From contig JAPFFF010000002.1 of the NCBI GenBank assembly GCA_039105265.1, positions 5,704,001-5,768,000 on the forward strand: a DNA stretch of 64,000 bases. The letters run 5' to 3'. The notes beneath the pieces are model-generated. The model saw only the letters and a list, made by a program, of their open reading frames with translations, was not told the origin of the DNA and made no database searches. Shown in pieces: positions 1 to 9,804 of the stretch. Within the stretch, counting starts at the first letter, position 1. Every line of letters starts with the position of its first letter. Both the position numbers and the translations under genes were made by a program. This DNA comes from Tritrichomonas musculus. Lineage: Eukaryota; Parabasalia; Tritrichomonadida; Tritrichomonadidae.

Positions 1-678
1 TCGGATAAGAGAATGATATACATATTTTGAACATTAAATAGATTATAGATTTATATTCATTATTCATTTTTAATAATATTAATTATAAATCTTTTTTTTA
101 GGAAATTTATAAATTGTTTTTATGAGAAATAGAAAAAGTTGGATTTCAGAATTGTCATGAAGTAACAATATCTCAAATAATACAAAATAATTTCTAATTT
201 TTTTATTAACAAATAAATTTTAAGATATACCCACCTTTTTATTGACTTTTAAATAAATCTTTAAACCTTTTTTATGGTTCTCTTTTTAATTTTGAGAAAA
301 TTATTGAAGCAATATTGCTATATACATATACATAAACCGAAAACATAAAAATAAAGAAGATTTAAGTCAATTTTTGTTTGAATATCATTATTCATATGAA
401 TAATGAAAAAAAGATACTTACAAGTATGCAACAGAGTAAATATATAATCATCAATAATGATTCTCTATATTTATATCATGTCAATATGATTCAAAAGCCT
501 TTCTTTTTTTAATTTTAATTGTCACTGATCTTTCATAAGGGAAAGAAATAATAATAATAAAGGGTAAAATTTAGATCATTTTTGTAAAATAAAAAACAAA
601 ATTTATAATGAAAAAGTATTTATTAAGTTAATAATTAATGATATTAATTTTACATAAACATCTTTAATTTTGAAACAA
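1..678. other. AT-rich intergenic stretch
   Basis: No coding potential or RNA gene was recognised here. The sequence is AT-rich with short A and T runs. It lies downstream of the stop codon of the caspase-like gene. Confidence 0.6.
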
Positions 679-1521
679 CTAACAATAAAATACGGGCATA
701 TTTGCAAGCTCCTGATCAGTAATTGAGCATTCGAACTTCAACTTAAAGCGTCTGAATTCAAGATTCATTTTTTCAATAAGCTCATTTGGATTAATATCTG
801 GCTTGTCTGTGACAGATTTGCATAGATAAAATGTTAAAAGACCATGAGTTCTTTTACCTTGTTTATATCCAGGAGTTGAGGATTTATCAATCGAAATTGA
901 TATTAAATTTTTGATTGGCTTATTTTGCTTAATTATACTAGGGATATCAAAAATAGTTCCACCAGTAAGACAGTCATCAATGAAAATATAGTGAGCTTTA
1001 CCATTACAACCTGATGCAATTATGTCGTTAATTGTATCTTTGGCAAGAGTATCTTTACTGAACAAGATGCCTTGATTTCCGTCTGAATTACGGCCTGAAA
1101 AATAAACAGTCAAGCATTTTTGGGTTTTCTTCATGAAAAAATCTAAGAATGTAGAGTATTCAACACTTGTTGGATTATAAAGATAAAAAACATTGAAATC
1201 CATTCTGTATTGGTTTATTCCAAAAAGATAGCCATCATTTAAAGGGCCTACTCCTAGTTCATTGAATTTGTCCTTTTCATAATCATTTATTAGTAAAAAG
1301 CAAACTCTATCTAGATTTCCTGGAGGAAGATCATCTGGTGTTAAATCATTCAAGCGCATTGCTATTCGAGTAAAAGCTTTTATTAATTTCTTATGTGTTG
1401 AGATTTTTCGAAGTTCATGGAAATCCTTTGGTGTGAAAAAATAATGCTCATCCATTTTCCCTATGCGTTTTTCATAATGTATGCGTTTTTCTTTTTTGTC
1501 TGGGCGATCGACATACGTCAT
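679..1521 (-). CDS. Caspase/metacaspase-fold protein, probably catalytically dead
   Basis: 280 residues from a clear ATG. Residues 71-200 read like a clan CD peptidase (caspase/metacaspase) p20 core: a first strand CFLLIND (74-80), a 'GPLNDGYLFG' helix start (92-101) matching the usual loop before helix 1, then strand VYFSGRN (139-145), then strand YIFIDDCLTGG (178-188). In active members the first motif is SGHG and the second DSC. Here Cys184 is in place but the catalytic His is replaced by Arg144 and the next Gly by Asn145. The p10-like part continues with SISIDKSSTPG and HGLLTFYLCKSV, the latter matching the HGLFT strand of metacaspases. I infer a pseudoenzyme or a binding or regulatory protein. 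The fold call is fairly secure; the lack of activity is inferred from the missing His. A TCATTTTG initiator-like motif lies about 29 bases upstream of the ATG. Confidence 0.65.
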   Translation of the reverse strand: MTYVDRPDKKEKRIHYEKRIGKMDEHYFFTPKDFHELRKISTHKKLIKAFTRIAMRLNDLTPDDLPPGNLDRVCFLLINDYEKDKFNELGVGPLNDGYLFGINQYRMDFNVFYLYNPTSVEYSTFLDFFMKKTQKCLTVYFSGRNSDGNQGILFSKDTLAKDTINDIIASGCNGKAHYIFIDDCLTGGTIFDIPSIIKQNKPIKNLISISIDKSSTPGYKQGKRTHGLLTFYLCKSVTDKPDINPNELIEKMNLEFRRFKLKFECSITDQELANMPVFYC

Positions 1522-2189
1522 TTTATCTGATTTATGTATAATAACAAAATGAAATTAAAATTGATACAAAATTTGAATAGTTATTAGATTTTGTATGCTT
1601 ATTTTTCAGAGTATTTTATGATTATCGTCGTTTCAAAAATTTTACATTTTTATAACCATCTTTCAAAAAGTTTGTAGCGAGCACTCAATTTTATTTTATC
1701 CATAAAAATTCTAAGAAATTTTGAAATATTATTTTGAGTAATTGTGAATATAAGAAAAAATATTCAGAAATAATAAAAATCGAAAAAACGTTTTTATTTC
1801 AATTAATATTTGAAATAACAAAAAAATATTATTAATTTTTATATTAATTATATTTTATTAATGTAATATATGAATTATTTTAATAAAGTTATAATACAAA
1901 CTTTTTGTTTGACTGGATAAAAAAAAGTATTCAATATCATACCATAACAGTACACAAAATATTGCGATTTCCTTAGCATAAAAAATTAATTTTATTTCTT
2001 TTTTAATTTTAATTATACATATAAATCACATTTTTATATCATATATTTACTTTTTGTTGTTTAAATGATGGGAGCACTTTTCTATTTAAAACTACAGTGT
2101 AACATACAGTGCATTTTTGTTGTATATATAGAATTTGAGAAAAATTTTAATTTTTATTTATATTTAATAACAACAAAATATAGTCAGTA
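1522..2189. other. Intergenic stretch between caspase-like and ABCA genes
   Basis: AT-rich spacer between two minus-strand genes. It holds the promoter of the caspase-like gene near its left end and the 3' end of the ABCA gene at its right. Nothing else was recognised. Confidence 0.5.
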
Positions 2190-4694
2190 TTAAAGATTAA
2201 CTTCATCACTTTGAATCAGCTTTAAAAGCATATCTTCTAATTGCTCTACAGCAAAACTGTAAGAAATTATTCCATATTCTTGCTCTTTCTTTTCCAATGC
2301 TTCTAAAAAATCCGGCATTGCAGAATTTATTGGCATAGATATCGTATCCTTCCTATCTTCAACGATGTGAGCTTGGGAAATAAATGATTGAGCTAATTCA
2401 AGGACTGGACCAACTGTTCCGTCTTCTCTTTCAACACGTAACAAATATCCGCATTTATATTGGCTTCTGAGTTCGGTTGAAGTACCACAAAAGCTTATAT
2501 TTCCACGCGAAACGATGAAAAGTCTGGAAGAAACAGCTTCCGCTTCTTCGAGTGCATGGCTTGTGACAATTGTTGTTGTATCTTTAAAATTCGCAATCAT
2601 CTTCCATATTAATTGACGGGCTTGAACATCAACTCCTGTCGTTGGCTCGTCCAAAAGGATCACCGGTGGATTTCCAAGCAAAGAGAGACCAATACAAAGT
2701 TTTCTTTTTTGTCCTCCTGAAAGATCGCCGGCTCTATTTTTGAGCATTTGTGTGAGCTGCATGTTGGTTGCAAAATAGTCGATAAATTCTTCCAGTTTGT
2801 ACTTTGAAAGGCCTCTGATTGCTCCAAAGAGTTCGAAATGTTCCCGAACTGAAAGAAGATCAATGATAACATTATCTTGGAAACAAACGCCGATGAAATT
2901 TTGAAGCTCTTTGAATCGTTTTGTTTCACCGCCACCAAAAAGCTTAATGAAACCATCAGATGGCTCAACAGCACCAGAAATCAAATTAATCAAAGTTGAC
3001 TTTCCGGCACCATTTGGACCAATCATGACTATGACTTCACCTGTCTTTATTTCAAAGGATACATCATGAACTGCAGTGACATCTACTGTGCCATGATAAA
3101 CTTTGGTCAAATCACGAACTTCTATTATTTCTTCGGTTTTCTTTGCTATTCGCATTGATTTTGGTGAACTGAATATTTTTTTCCATGCTTCTTTGTCAAA
3201 GAATTCTCTCCACTTGATAATTGGTGTTCCAAATGGGCGTGTGTAAGTGGCATTTAAGATAACAAATAAGAAGAAATAAATGATACAATCTAAGCCGAGC
3301 CACATCAATGATATCCACAGAGGACAAACGTAATTTCGATTGTTCATGTCATTCCATTTCATTGGTGTAGAATATTCAATGCAACCGATGTATCCTTGCA
3401 TCATAAACAACTCATATGCTGAAAATGGAATGATGCAAACAATGTTGCTTAATGCCATATTTTCAACTTTTTTATCCAAAGTTAAAAATGAATGGAAATA
3501 TGAAATAAAGATGACAAACACAATCATAACAACAGTTAATATTCGTCCATTTGATGCTTTTTGTATAAAAACTGAAAGAAAGTACTGGCACCAAAGCTGC
3601 GATATAATAAATAAAACCGATCCAACTAGTAATAAAGTGAAATCACTTCCTTTCATTCCAAACCAATAAGAATAAACGAGTGAACTAACAAAATATATTA
3701 CAAAACAAACAATAAATGGCGTCAAAAAGTTAACCAACCAATAAACACTTTCAGTCATTCCCATTATCATCATTAAAGCTGAAACATGCGTATCTTTTTC
3801 ATTTAAAATCGCTTCCATATCTGGCATCGATGCAAGTATGAATGGAAGTGTAATAAAAATGCTTAATATCAAGCTTGCTTGCGAATATCTTTTGGTTATC
3901 TTCGGACGATAGAATTCTTGCATTGAGAAGTTTAAATTAGGTGGCAAAACAACAAGGCCATTTGGATTATCAAGTAAAATCGTATAAGAAGTATTAAGAA
4001 CTGAATCACCAAATGATTTTGATTTTCTTTGATATGCTAATTTTGCTGATGCTTGCTTGAGTTCTAAAAGCAATTCAAGTTCTAAATATATATGAATATC
4101 TGATGAACCTGTGCCTGTATATTGGCAATACACTTCAAAAACAGGATTTTCGTAGCAATCTGGATCATTCCAGTTTTCCCAGCTTATACCAATTCCATTT
4201 GAGTCTGATTCATATATTTTGTTTTCCATATTCTTGAATGAGTCATAGTAAAATATTTCTCGTTTTGGTAGTGTAATATTATATTGAGGAAGAGAGATTC
4301 CACTAATCATAAAATTAAGTCTGGGAGTATTCATAATGAGCTCTTTCATTTTATCATTGTTTGGCATGACAACAATTTTTGAATCATCATACATAGCAAA
4401 GAATAGGAAGAGAGATGGAGAAAAGAAATTCCCAATTGATTCAATTTTCGAATCATTTATAGGTGGAAAATCATCTTTTGCCAAAAGAAAAACAGGATAC
4501 ATAACAAAACATAAAATTAAGGCAATAACAATTTCAATAATTGATGCTGGATGACGTATTTTTATCAAAAATTGCTTTTTAAATAGAGAACGAACTTGAA
4601 CACAAAACTTTGGATTTAAATCATTCCATGATCCAAGTGGACTATCAGTAAAAATTTCATTACTTTCCAAATCACTTGAATCAGTTTGAATCAT
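2190..4694 (-). CDS. ABC transporter, ABCA-type half transporter
   Basis: 834 residues with one membrane domain followed by one nucleotide-binding domain, the order of the ABCA family. The first membrane helix is at about 51-72, then a large extracytoplasmic loop (about 73-270), then a cluster of helices at about 272-480. The ATPase domain spans about 524-760: Walker A GPNGAGKST (559-567), Q-loop Gln606, signature LSGGQ (658-662), Walker B VILLDEP (678-684) and H-loop His713. All catalytic motifs are intact, so it should hydrolyse ATP. Full ABCA proteins have two such halves; this one is half-size and must pair. ABCA proteins usually move lipids, but the substrate here is unknown. A C-terminal regulatory tail follows the ATPase domain. 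An initiator-like TCACTTTT lies 22 bases before the ATG. Confidence 0.92.
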   Translation of the reverse strand: MIQTDSSDLESNEIFTDSPLGSWNDLNPKFCVQVRSLFKKQFLIKIRHPASIIEIVIALILCFVMYPVFLLAKDDFPPINDSKIESIGNFFSPSLFLFFAMYDDSKIVVMPNNDKMKELIMNTPRLNFMISGISLPQYNITLPKREIFYYDSFKNMENKIYESDSNGIGISWENWNDPDCYENPVFEVYCQYTGTGSSDIHIYLELELLLELKQASAKLAYQRKSKSFGDSVLNTSYTILLDNPNGLVVLPPNLNFSMQEFYRPKITKRYSQASLILSIFITLPFILASMPDMEAILNEKDTHVSALMMIMGMTESVYWLVNFLTPFIVCFVIYFVSSLVYSYWFGMKGSDFTLLLVGSVLFIISQLWCQYFLSVFIQKASNGRILTVVMIVFVIFISYFHSFLTLDKKVENMALSNIVCIIPFSAYELFMMQGYIGCIEYSTPMKWNDMNNRNYVCPLWISLMWLGLDCIIYFFLFVILNATYTRPFGTPIIKWREFFDKEAWKKIFSSPKSMRIAKKTEEIIEVRDLTKVYHGTVDVTAVHDVSFEIKTGEVIVMIGPNGAGKSTLINLISGAVEPSDGFIKLFGGGETKRFKELQNFIGVCFQDNVIIDLLSVREHFELFGAIRGLSKYKLEEFIDYFATNMQLTQMLKNRAGDLSGGQKRKLCIGLSLLGNPPVILLDEPTTGVDVQARQLIWKMIANFKDTTTIVTSHALEEAEAVSSRLFIVSRGNISFCGTSTELRSQYKCGYLLRVEREDGTVGPVLELAQSFISQAHIVEDRKDTISMPINSAMPDFLEALEKKEQEYGIISYSFAVEQLEDMLLKLIQSDEVNL

Positions 4695-4710
4695 ATTTAT
4701 TTAAATAAAT

Positions 4711-4718
4711 AAAAGTGA
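4711..4718 (-). promoter_or_regulatory. Initiator-like motif TCACTTTT of the ABCA gene
   Basis: On the minus strand the sequence TCACTTTT places a putative start-site A 22 bases upstream of the ABCA ATG. It fits the Trichomonas initiator consensus TCAY(T/A). The match is by eye; the position supports it. Confidence 0.45.
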
Positions 4719-5093
4719 AGTAACCCATTCTTTATTCTCAGAAAAAACATACCGAATGAAAATATAATTTATTTTTTATTAAGGATTCATGTACAATTAA
4801 TTATATATTTCAAATATAATAAAAGTCATTTTTCATTAACTCATTAATGAATTTTATTCTTACAAAAAATCAAAAATTGAATTTTTTATTTTTTAATCTT
4901 TCACCGAACTTCAAAATTGAATTGGATTTCAATATTTTTCAATCAAGTATCAAAAAGTTATTTTATTTTATTCAAAAAATAAAATATCAATTGAAATGGG
5001 ATTCATTTCTTTAAATCATTATATATGCTGTTAAAACTACATTTTAGTTCACTTTATGATAACTTACATTTAAATTTTCAGAAAAAAATTATT

Positions 5094-5211
5094 ATGTTTT
5101 CCTCACTTTTTGAAAATATTATTCTTTCATCAATTAATTTGAGATAATTATAATTGATCAATTATAATTATTTTATAAAGAATAATATTTTCAAAAAGTG
5201 AGGAAAAACAT
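5094..5211. repeat. Foldback repeat with 33-34-base arms, plus a third arm copy at 5219-5257
   Basis: The left arm at 5094-5127 begins ATGTTTTCCTCACTTTTTGA. The right arm at 5178-5211 is its reverse complement apart from one extra A. The centre holds another palindrome around TGATCA (about 5147-5172). A direct partial copy of the left arm starts at 5219. It resembles a small foldback or MITE-like element. No clear target duplication was found. Confidence 0.6.
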
Positions 5212-5787
5212 AGGAGATGTTTTCCTCACTTTTTTTGAATATTATTCTTTCATCAAATAATTGTATTTGAAAACAATATGAATTAAATTTCAATTATTTT
5301 ATAAACTCAATTAAATTTTTTTCATCTCCTATTCAAAATTGAAAGATTTTTCTTTTTTCTTTCAATTTTTTTTTTATTCGGTTTTGCCATTTTTATTTTT
5401 TGTTTCAAGAAAAAGCAACGAGAGACAAAACTTTATATTTGTCATTAGAGTAGGCAACAAAAAGATCAAATGCATTCATCTGTAGTAGCTAAGCTAGTCA
5501 GGGAGGTTTAAGGTTTCCATTTTAAACTATTCGCATGATTTAATAAAAATTTTCATTTTTATTCAATTTTTTTTTTACTAATATAAATTGAATACTTTTG
5601 ATTTTTTTAAAAAAATAATTTTCATCCCCTGATAGCTACTTTTTAATAAAAACTTCAAATAATCATTCAAAATATTGAATAAAAATATTCAATTTTTTTT
5701 TCGAAAAATTGAATAAGAGATGAAAACAATTTAATAAGGTTTAAAATAAACATTGAAATTTTTTCATCAATAAAATTCTTTAAAATT

Positions 5788-8259
5788 TTAATATTTTTTG
5801 TAACCATAATAATCAAGATAAGCATCAAAACTTTTGTTAAATTCAACTTCAGGATCTTGTCCACCAAGAGTTAAAACTTGTTTGCAGAGAGGAACATATT
5901 TCATTGTTTCAGAACACGTAATAGCTGTTAAGCAAGCAGTCTCATAAACGTTAGGGAACAAGTATCTTTTAGGAAGCAATCCGTTGACGTCACAATTTCT
6001 ATCGAAACCAGTATTTATCCGTTTTCTTGAATAAATGTTCGTCATCTGGCTAAACATATGGCTAAACACTTTCATTTTTACATCAATTCTATCATTATTT
6101 TTCAGGTTTCCATTGTTTTCACCATCAGTTGCTTCGAAAGAAATTCCTTGAATGTCATTGAAATAGGAAATTCCTTTGAATGCAGTTCCAGTGATTGAAT
6201 GACCAACAGTAAACAACGATTCATGCGTGAAATTAAATTGCTGGAATAAGTTTGTTATCTGTGTCATTGCATCCAATGAAATAAGCTCATAATAGAACAG
6301 TTTTCTATTGAACCATTCAATTCCAAAGAACAAGTTTCTTATCAATCTTCTGACAAATGAATACATAAGGACAAAGTTGTCAAATATCAATGGAATGTAA
6401 GTTCTTCCTAATGTTTCAATATGAAATGCAAGTCCCCAACGATCTTCATACGAACCACCAACAATATAATGCGTACCTGCACATAATTTGCCTTGTCCAG
6501 TGATGAATGTTGGCTGAATTATTTGTGATTCAATATTGATTTGATATCGTTCAAAACCAGGAATATCAACGTATTCAACATCAAAGTAATTAGGCCAATA
6601 ATATTGTGTGAACAAGTCCCATTCATGCTCACAATTAATGACACTTTTATTTCTAACACAATTTTCATATTCATTTAAAAGTTTTTTACCTTCTTTATCC
6701 AGTATTTTTTTATATGACTGATTTGCAAAGTAATTCAAATTAACAATCTTTTCAAACTGATTCCCCAAAAGTGTTATGTTTGTGTCATCTTTGAAATGAG
6801 TGAGTGTTTGTTCTAATATTTTCTGAGATGTTATAACTAACATTGGATAACGTTGTATTTTTTTGCACATGATTTGAATGTTGTCTTTTTCATAATTCTT
6901 GCCAAATATGTATTTCATTGTTGTATTAAACAAGCCTCTCATTGATGGCTTAATGAAACATTTGCCTTCTTTAGTTAGTCCATACAATCTAGGAAGAGTT
7001 GTCATCATAGCAAAATCATCAGTTTTTAGCATTCCGCCTTTTTTGGCTTTACTATAACAGAAAGCTTCAGGCAAAATTGTTTCCGTTTGATTCAATTTGT
7101 ACCATTTTTTATTATTTTCATAAAATTCAGCACTGTCGATAGTTGGAAACTTTAAATAACTAGAAAAGATGAAAACAATTAGAAAAACAACAAATATTGC
7201 AATATATAACGTTACAACAATCCAGAAAACAATCAATGCTTTTTTCTTTTTTAATGATTTCAGAACTCTTTTACCATTTATTATTATATCAATGAAATTG
7301 TAAGAACATATTTTATACAATGCAACAATTTTAATCAAAAGTCCAACAATTAATTGCGGAATGTCAATTGAACCAACAACGAAAGGATAAACAATTCCAT
7401 ACAATTGCAAAGCCGAAATGATTAAAATAATAATAATTTTATAAATTACCTGATGATTTTCACAAAATGAACCAGTTATTGAATTATCAAACATACCTTT
7501 CAAATTGACAATAACAAAAACATTCTCATTTGCCAAAAATTTCTTAATTCCTTTGAAAATGTTTGCATTTGATAAATCACTTGTATCCGAGTTGTTTGGA
7601 AGTGTATCAGTATCAGATAGTTGAAGTGATCCCGCTAATTCTCCTTGATCAACTTTTGGTCCACTAGTCAATCTGTTGAGAAAGTAGCTTAAGAAGCACT
7701 CAATGAAGAATAAAAGAAGAAAAATTATTTCAAAAATGCAAGTAAAAATAAAAATATAGAATTGATTGGTTAACGACCATAATAAAAGAGAAATTATAAC
7801 TATTTCTATAATAAACATAATGATCATGGAATTATATAATCGTTTGGCTTTTTGTGAATTGTTCCTCTCTTTCGCAAGATAATTTAATTTTTCTGGTTTA
7901 TATTTGGTAAGTATTTTTTTGAATGCAGCTTTGATTAGTCGAAAATATTGCTTAACTATGTAAACACAAAATAGAAAAAGTCCAAATATTAGTCCAAAAT
8001 CTGAGAAATTAACTAATATGGAAAATATCATATCAACCCTTTTTTTGGCGAATAACGATAACCATTCATGCAAAAATAAATAGAATGTCAACAAAATAAT
8101 AGCTGCAAATGCAAAATAACAGATAATGGAAAGTAATATTACAAAAATGCCTGTAAAAAATAAAAAAGCATAAAGAAAAATCGTATAGCACGTTATTTTA
8201 TTGCTTTTTTGTTCGTTTAATCGTGGGTCTACATGACTATCAACTAAATAATCATCCAT
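5788..8259 (-). CDS. Polytopic membrane protein with lipase-like C-terminal domain
   Basis: 823 residues starting MDDYLVDSH. The first roughly 370 residues hold about nine hydrophobic helices in clusters (about 22-66, 75-105, 140-195, 270-320 and 345-372). The remaining roughly 450 residues look soluble. They include SLFTVGHSITG, with GHSITG at 686-691, followed by the strand GISFEATDGE. This matches the nucleophile elbow and next strand of class-3 type lipases (usual motif GHSLGG), with Ser688 as candidate nucleophile. Several Cys residues near the C-terminus suggest a lumenal or external face. I infer a membrane-anchored alpha/beta-hydrolase acting on lipids. The Asp and His partners could not be assigned by eye, so activity is unproven. 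An initiator-like TCAAAT lies 5 bases upstream of the ATG. Confidence 0.6.
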   Translation of the reverse strand: MDDYLVDSHVDPRLNEQKSNKITCYTIFLYAFLFFTGIFVILLSIICYFAFAAIILLTFYLFLHEWLSLFAKKRVDMIFSILVNFSDFGLIFGLFLFCVYIVKQYFRLIKAAFKKILTKYKPEKLNYLAKERNNSQKAKRLYNSMIIMFIIEIVIISLLLWSLTNQFYIFIFTCIFEIIFLLLFFIECFLSYFLNRLTSGPKVDQGELAGSLQLSDTDTLPNNSDTSDLSNANIFKGIKKFLANENVFVIVNLKGMFDNSITGSFCENHQVIYKIIIILIISALQLYGIVYPFVVGSIDIPQLIVGLLIKIVALYKICSYNFIDIIINGKRVLKSLKKKKALIVFWIVVTLYIAIFVVFLIVFIFSSYLKFPTIDSAEFYENNKKWYKLNQTETILPEAFCYSKAKKGGMLKTDDFAMMTTLPRLYGLTKEGKCFIKPSMRGLFNTTMKYIFGKNYEKDNIQIMCKKIQRYPMLVITSQKILEQTLTHFKDDTNITLLGNQFEKIVNLNYFANQSYKKILDKEGKKLLNEYENCVRNKSVINCEHEWDLFTQYYWPNYFDVEYVDIPGFERYQINIESQIIQPTFITGQGKLCAGTHYIVGGSYEDRWGLAFHIETLGRTYIPLIFDNFVLMYSFVRRLIRNLFFGIEWFNRKLFYYELISLDAMTQITNLFQQFNFTHESLFTVGHSITGTAFKGISYFNDIQGISFEATDGENNGNLKNNDRIDVKMKVFSHMFSQMTNIYSRKRINTGFDRNCDVNGLLPKRYLFPNVYETACLTAITCSETMKYVPLCKQVLTLGGQDPEVEFNKSFDAYLDYYGYKKY

Positions 8260-8735
8260 TATTTGAAACTTAAAGATGTCAAAAAATAAATTACTCTTTT
8301 TTTCTATAAATATCTTAATTTTTTTATAAATATATTAAAATTATTTTATATATTATTTCATCATATATTTATATATATATAATTTAATTAAAAATATTCA
8401 TTTCACATGAAGATATATAACATACTTTTTTTTTATATTTTGCCGATGAAAATTAGCGGCTCAAAGAATATGGTTTATTTTTACCCTCATTATATATTAA
8501 CTTTAAAAAATTAAATGTCTTAAGCTTAAAAACAATAAGATGCTTTTTTTTTAATTATTTAACTTACCAATTAAAAAAAAAGAAATAATCAATCAAGTTT
8601 ATCTTAGCAATTAAAATGTGAATTCATTAAAGAATATATATAGGTAGTTTAGCTGAATTCAATATTCCATCAATAAAGTTTAATAATTCTATATCATATA
8701 TTTTTTATATTTACATTAATTTGGCTTAATGTAAA
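8260..8735. other. AT-rich spacer before tRNA gene
   Basis: No gene was recognised. The spacer separates the start of the lipase-like gene from the first GAC-anticodon tRNA. It has T-rich and A-rich runs only. Confidence 0.5.
8261..8266 (-). promoter_or_regulatory. Initiator-like motif TCAAAT of the lipase-like gene
   Basis: TCAAAT on the minus strand lies 5 bases upstream of the ATG. It belongs to a TCAAAT(T) variant also seen before the Myb, Sel1 and BspA-transglutaminase genes in this window. Confidence 0.3.
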
Positions 8736-8807
8736 GTCCCACTAGTATAATGGTTAGAATAGATCCTTGACACGGATCAGACTGCGGTTCGATTCCGCAG
8801 TGGGACA
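8736..8807 (+). tRNA. tRNA with anticodon GAC (reads as Val), copy 1
   Basis: The acceptor stem GTCCCAC pairs fully with GTGGGAC. The anticodon stem GATCC/GGATC encloses the loop TTGACAC, so the anticodon is GAC. The T arm CTGCG GTTCGATTC CGCAG is regular. The discriminator base is A73, and A35, C36 and A73 fit valine identity. The D arm (GTATAATGGTTAGAAT) looks more like eukaryotic Asp/Glu tRNAs and has one mismatch. There is no intron. A T run directly after it serves as a Pol III terminator. Eukaryotes normally read this box with AAC (inosine), so GAC is unusual. Confidence 0.88.
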
Positions 8808-8964
8808 CTTTTTTCTTCTTTAAGTTTTTTTCAGGATTTAAATGATAAATATGTTCTTGTTAGTCTAACGAATTTCAATAGCAATATATATGAATGGATA
8901 TAAATAAAAATCAAATTATAAATTCAAGTTTTTTTTTTTTTTTTTGATTTATTAATTATATTAA

Positions 8965-9271
8965 TTAATTAGATTTAAGAATTAAATTTTTATCTAATGA
9001 TTTGCATTCATCAAAAACATTAGCCTTGATTGATATCATTGAATTTTGAAAAGTAATACTTCTTAAAGATGGGCAGCCAGAAAATGCATTGTTTTCAATT
9101 GTTTTCACTGAAGATGGAATTGTGATTTGTGTCAAATTTGTACAATTGCAAAACGTATAGCATTCTATTGTTGAAATTGAAGGATTAAAAATAAAATTGT
9201 TCATTGATGTACATTGGTTGAAACAATGTTCACCAATTTTTTAACAGAAGATGGAATTGAAATTTCAATTT
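8965..9271 (-). pseudogene. BspA-like leucine-rich repeat fragment
   Basis: An open stretch of 79 codons encodes typical LRR_5/BspA repeats, for example LTQITIPSSVKTIENNAFSG. Upstream on the same strand another frame continues with IEISIPSSVKKL, so the reading frame is broken. There is no signal peptide, start context or anchor. It is a remnant of a BspA surface protein gene and abuts a Sel1 remnant in the same orientation. Confidence 0.7.
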
Positions 9272-9784
9272 TCAAAGAGATAAATAATGAATAGATTTGC
9301 TTATATCTGGCTTAACATATTCGTTTTCATAATAAATAACTCCTAGTAAATATTGAGTAATTGGATTGTCATTATTTACTGCATATGTTAAATAATATAT
9401 TGCTCTTGTTGTATCTCGTGCAACATATAAACCTTCATAATAAATAATACCAAGTAAGCATTGTGGAGATGGATGGTTTTGATTTGCTGCAAGAGTTAAA
9501 AAATTGATTGCTTTGTTAATATTTCGTTGGATTACTTTTCCTTCAAAATAAATGAAGCCAAGAGCAAATAGAGCATCTTTTTGAATGAAATTGGCCATTT
9601 GATTAAGTGCATTAGATACATTATGTTTACTAATCATAGTTAACATTTCTCTATTGTTAACATATAAATAATTATTTGCACACTTGAATATCTCATTATA
9701 CATTAAAATTGTGAACTCTATCATGAAATCTATGTTACGAAACAATTGAATTTTGTGAGAATTCAAATTTAAAGTCAATTTCAA
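9272..9784 (-). pseudogene. Sel1-repeat protein fragment
   Basis: The frame carries about three Sel1-type 36-residue repeats, for example ALFALGFIYFEGKV, CLLGIIYYEGLYV and YLLGVIYYENEYV, after about 85 residues of helical sequence. It has no good ATG context: the apparent first codon is TTG and the first internal Met is at residue 21. It ends abruptly in the fourth repeat, where BspA sequence begins. I read it as a truncated gene joined to unrelated fragments on both sides. Confidence 0.65.
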
Positions 9785-9804
9785 CTGAAATGTTTTAAAA
9801 TTCT

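Larger units (their letters stand above)
4695..5787. other. Long intergenic stretch with foldback repeat
   Basis: About 1.1 kb without a gene. It holds the ABCA promoter at its left end, a near-perfect foldback at 5094-5211 and a third partial copy of the arm at 5219-5257. A slightly GC-richer patch at 5410-5535 was checked for tRNA or spliceosomal RNA features and none were recognised. Confidence 0.5.

Noticed and set aside
5410-5535. Slightly GC-richer patch considered as a small RNA gene
   Set aside because: No tRNA cloverleaf, no recognisable spliceosomal or signal-recognition RNA motif, and no clear terminator structure.
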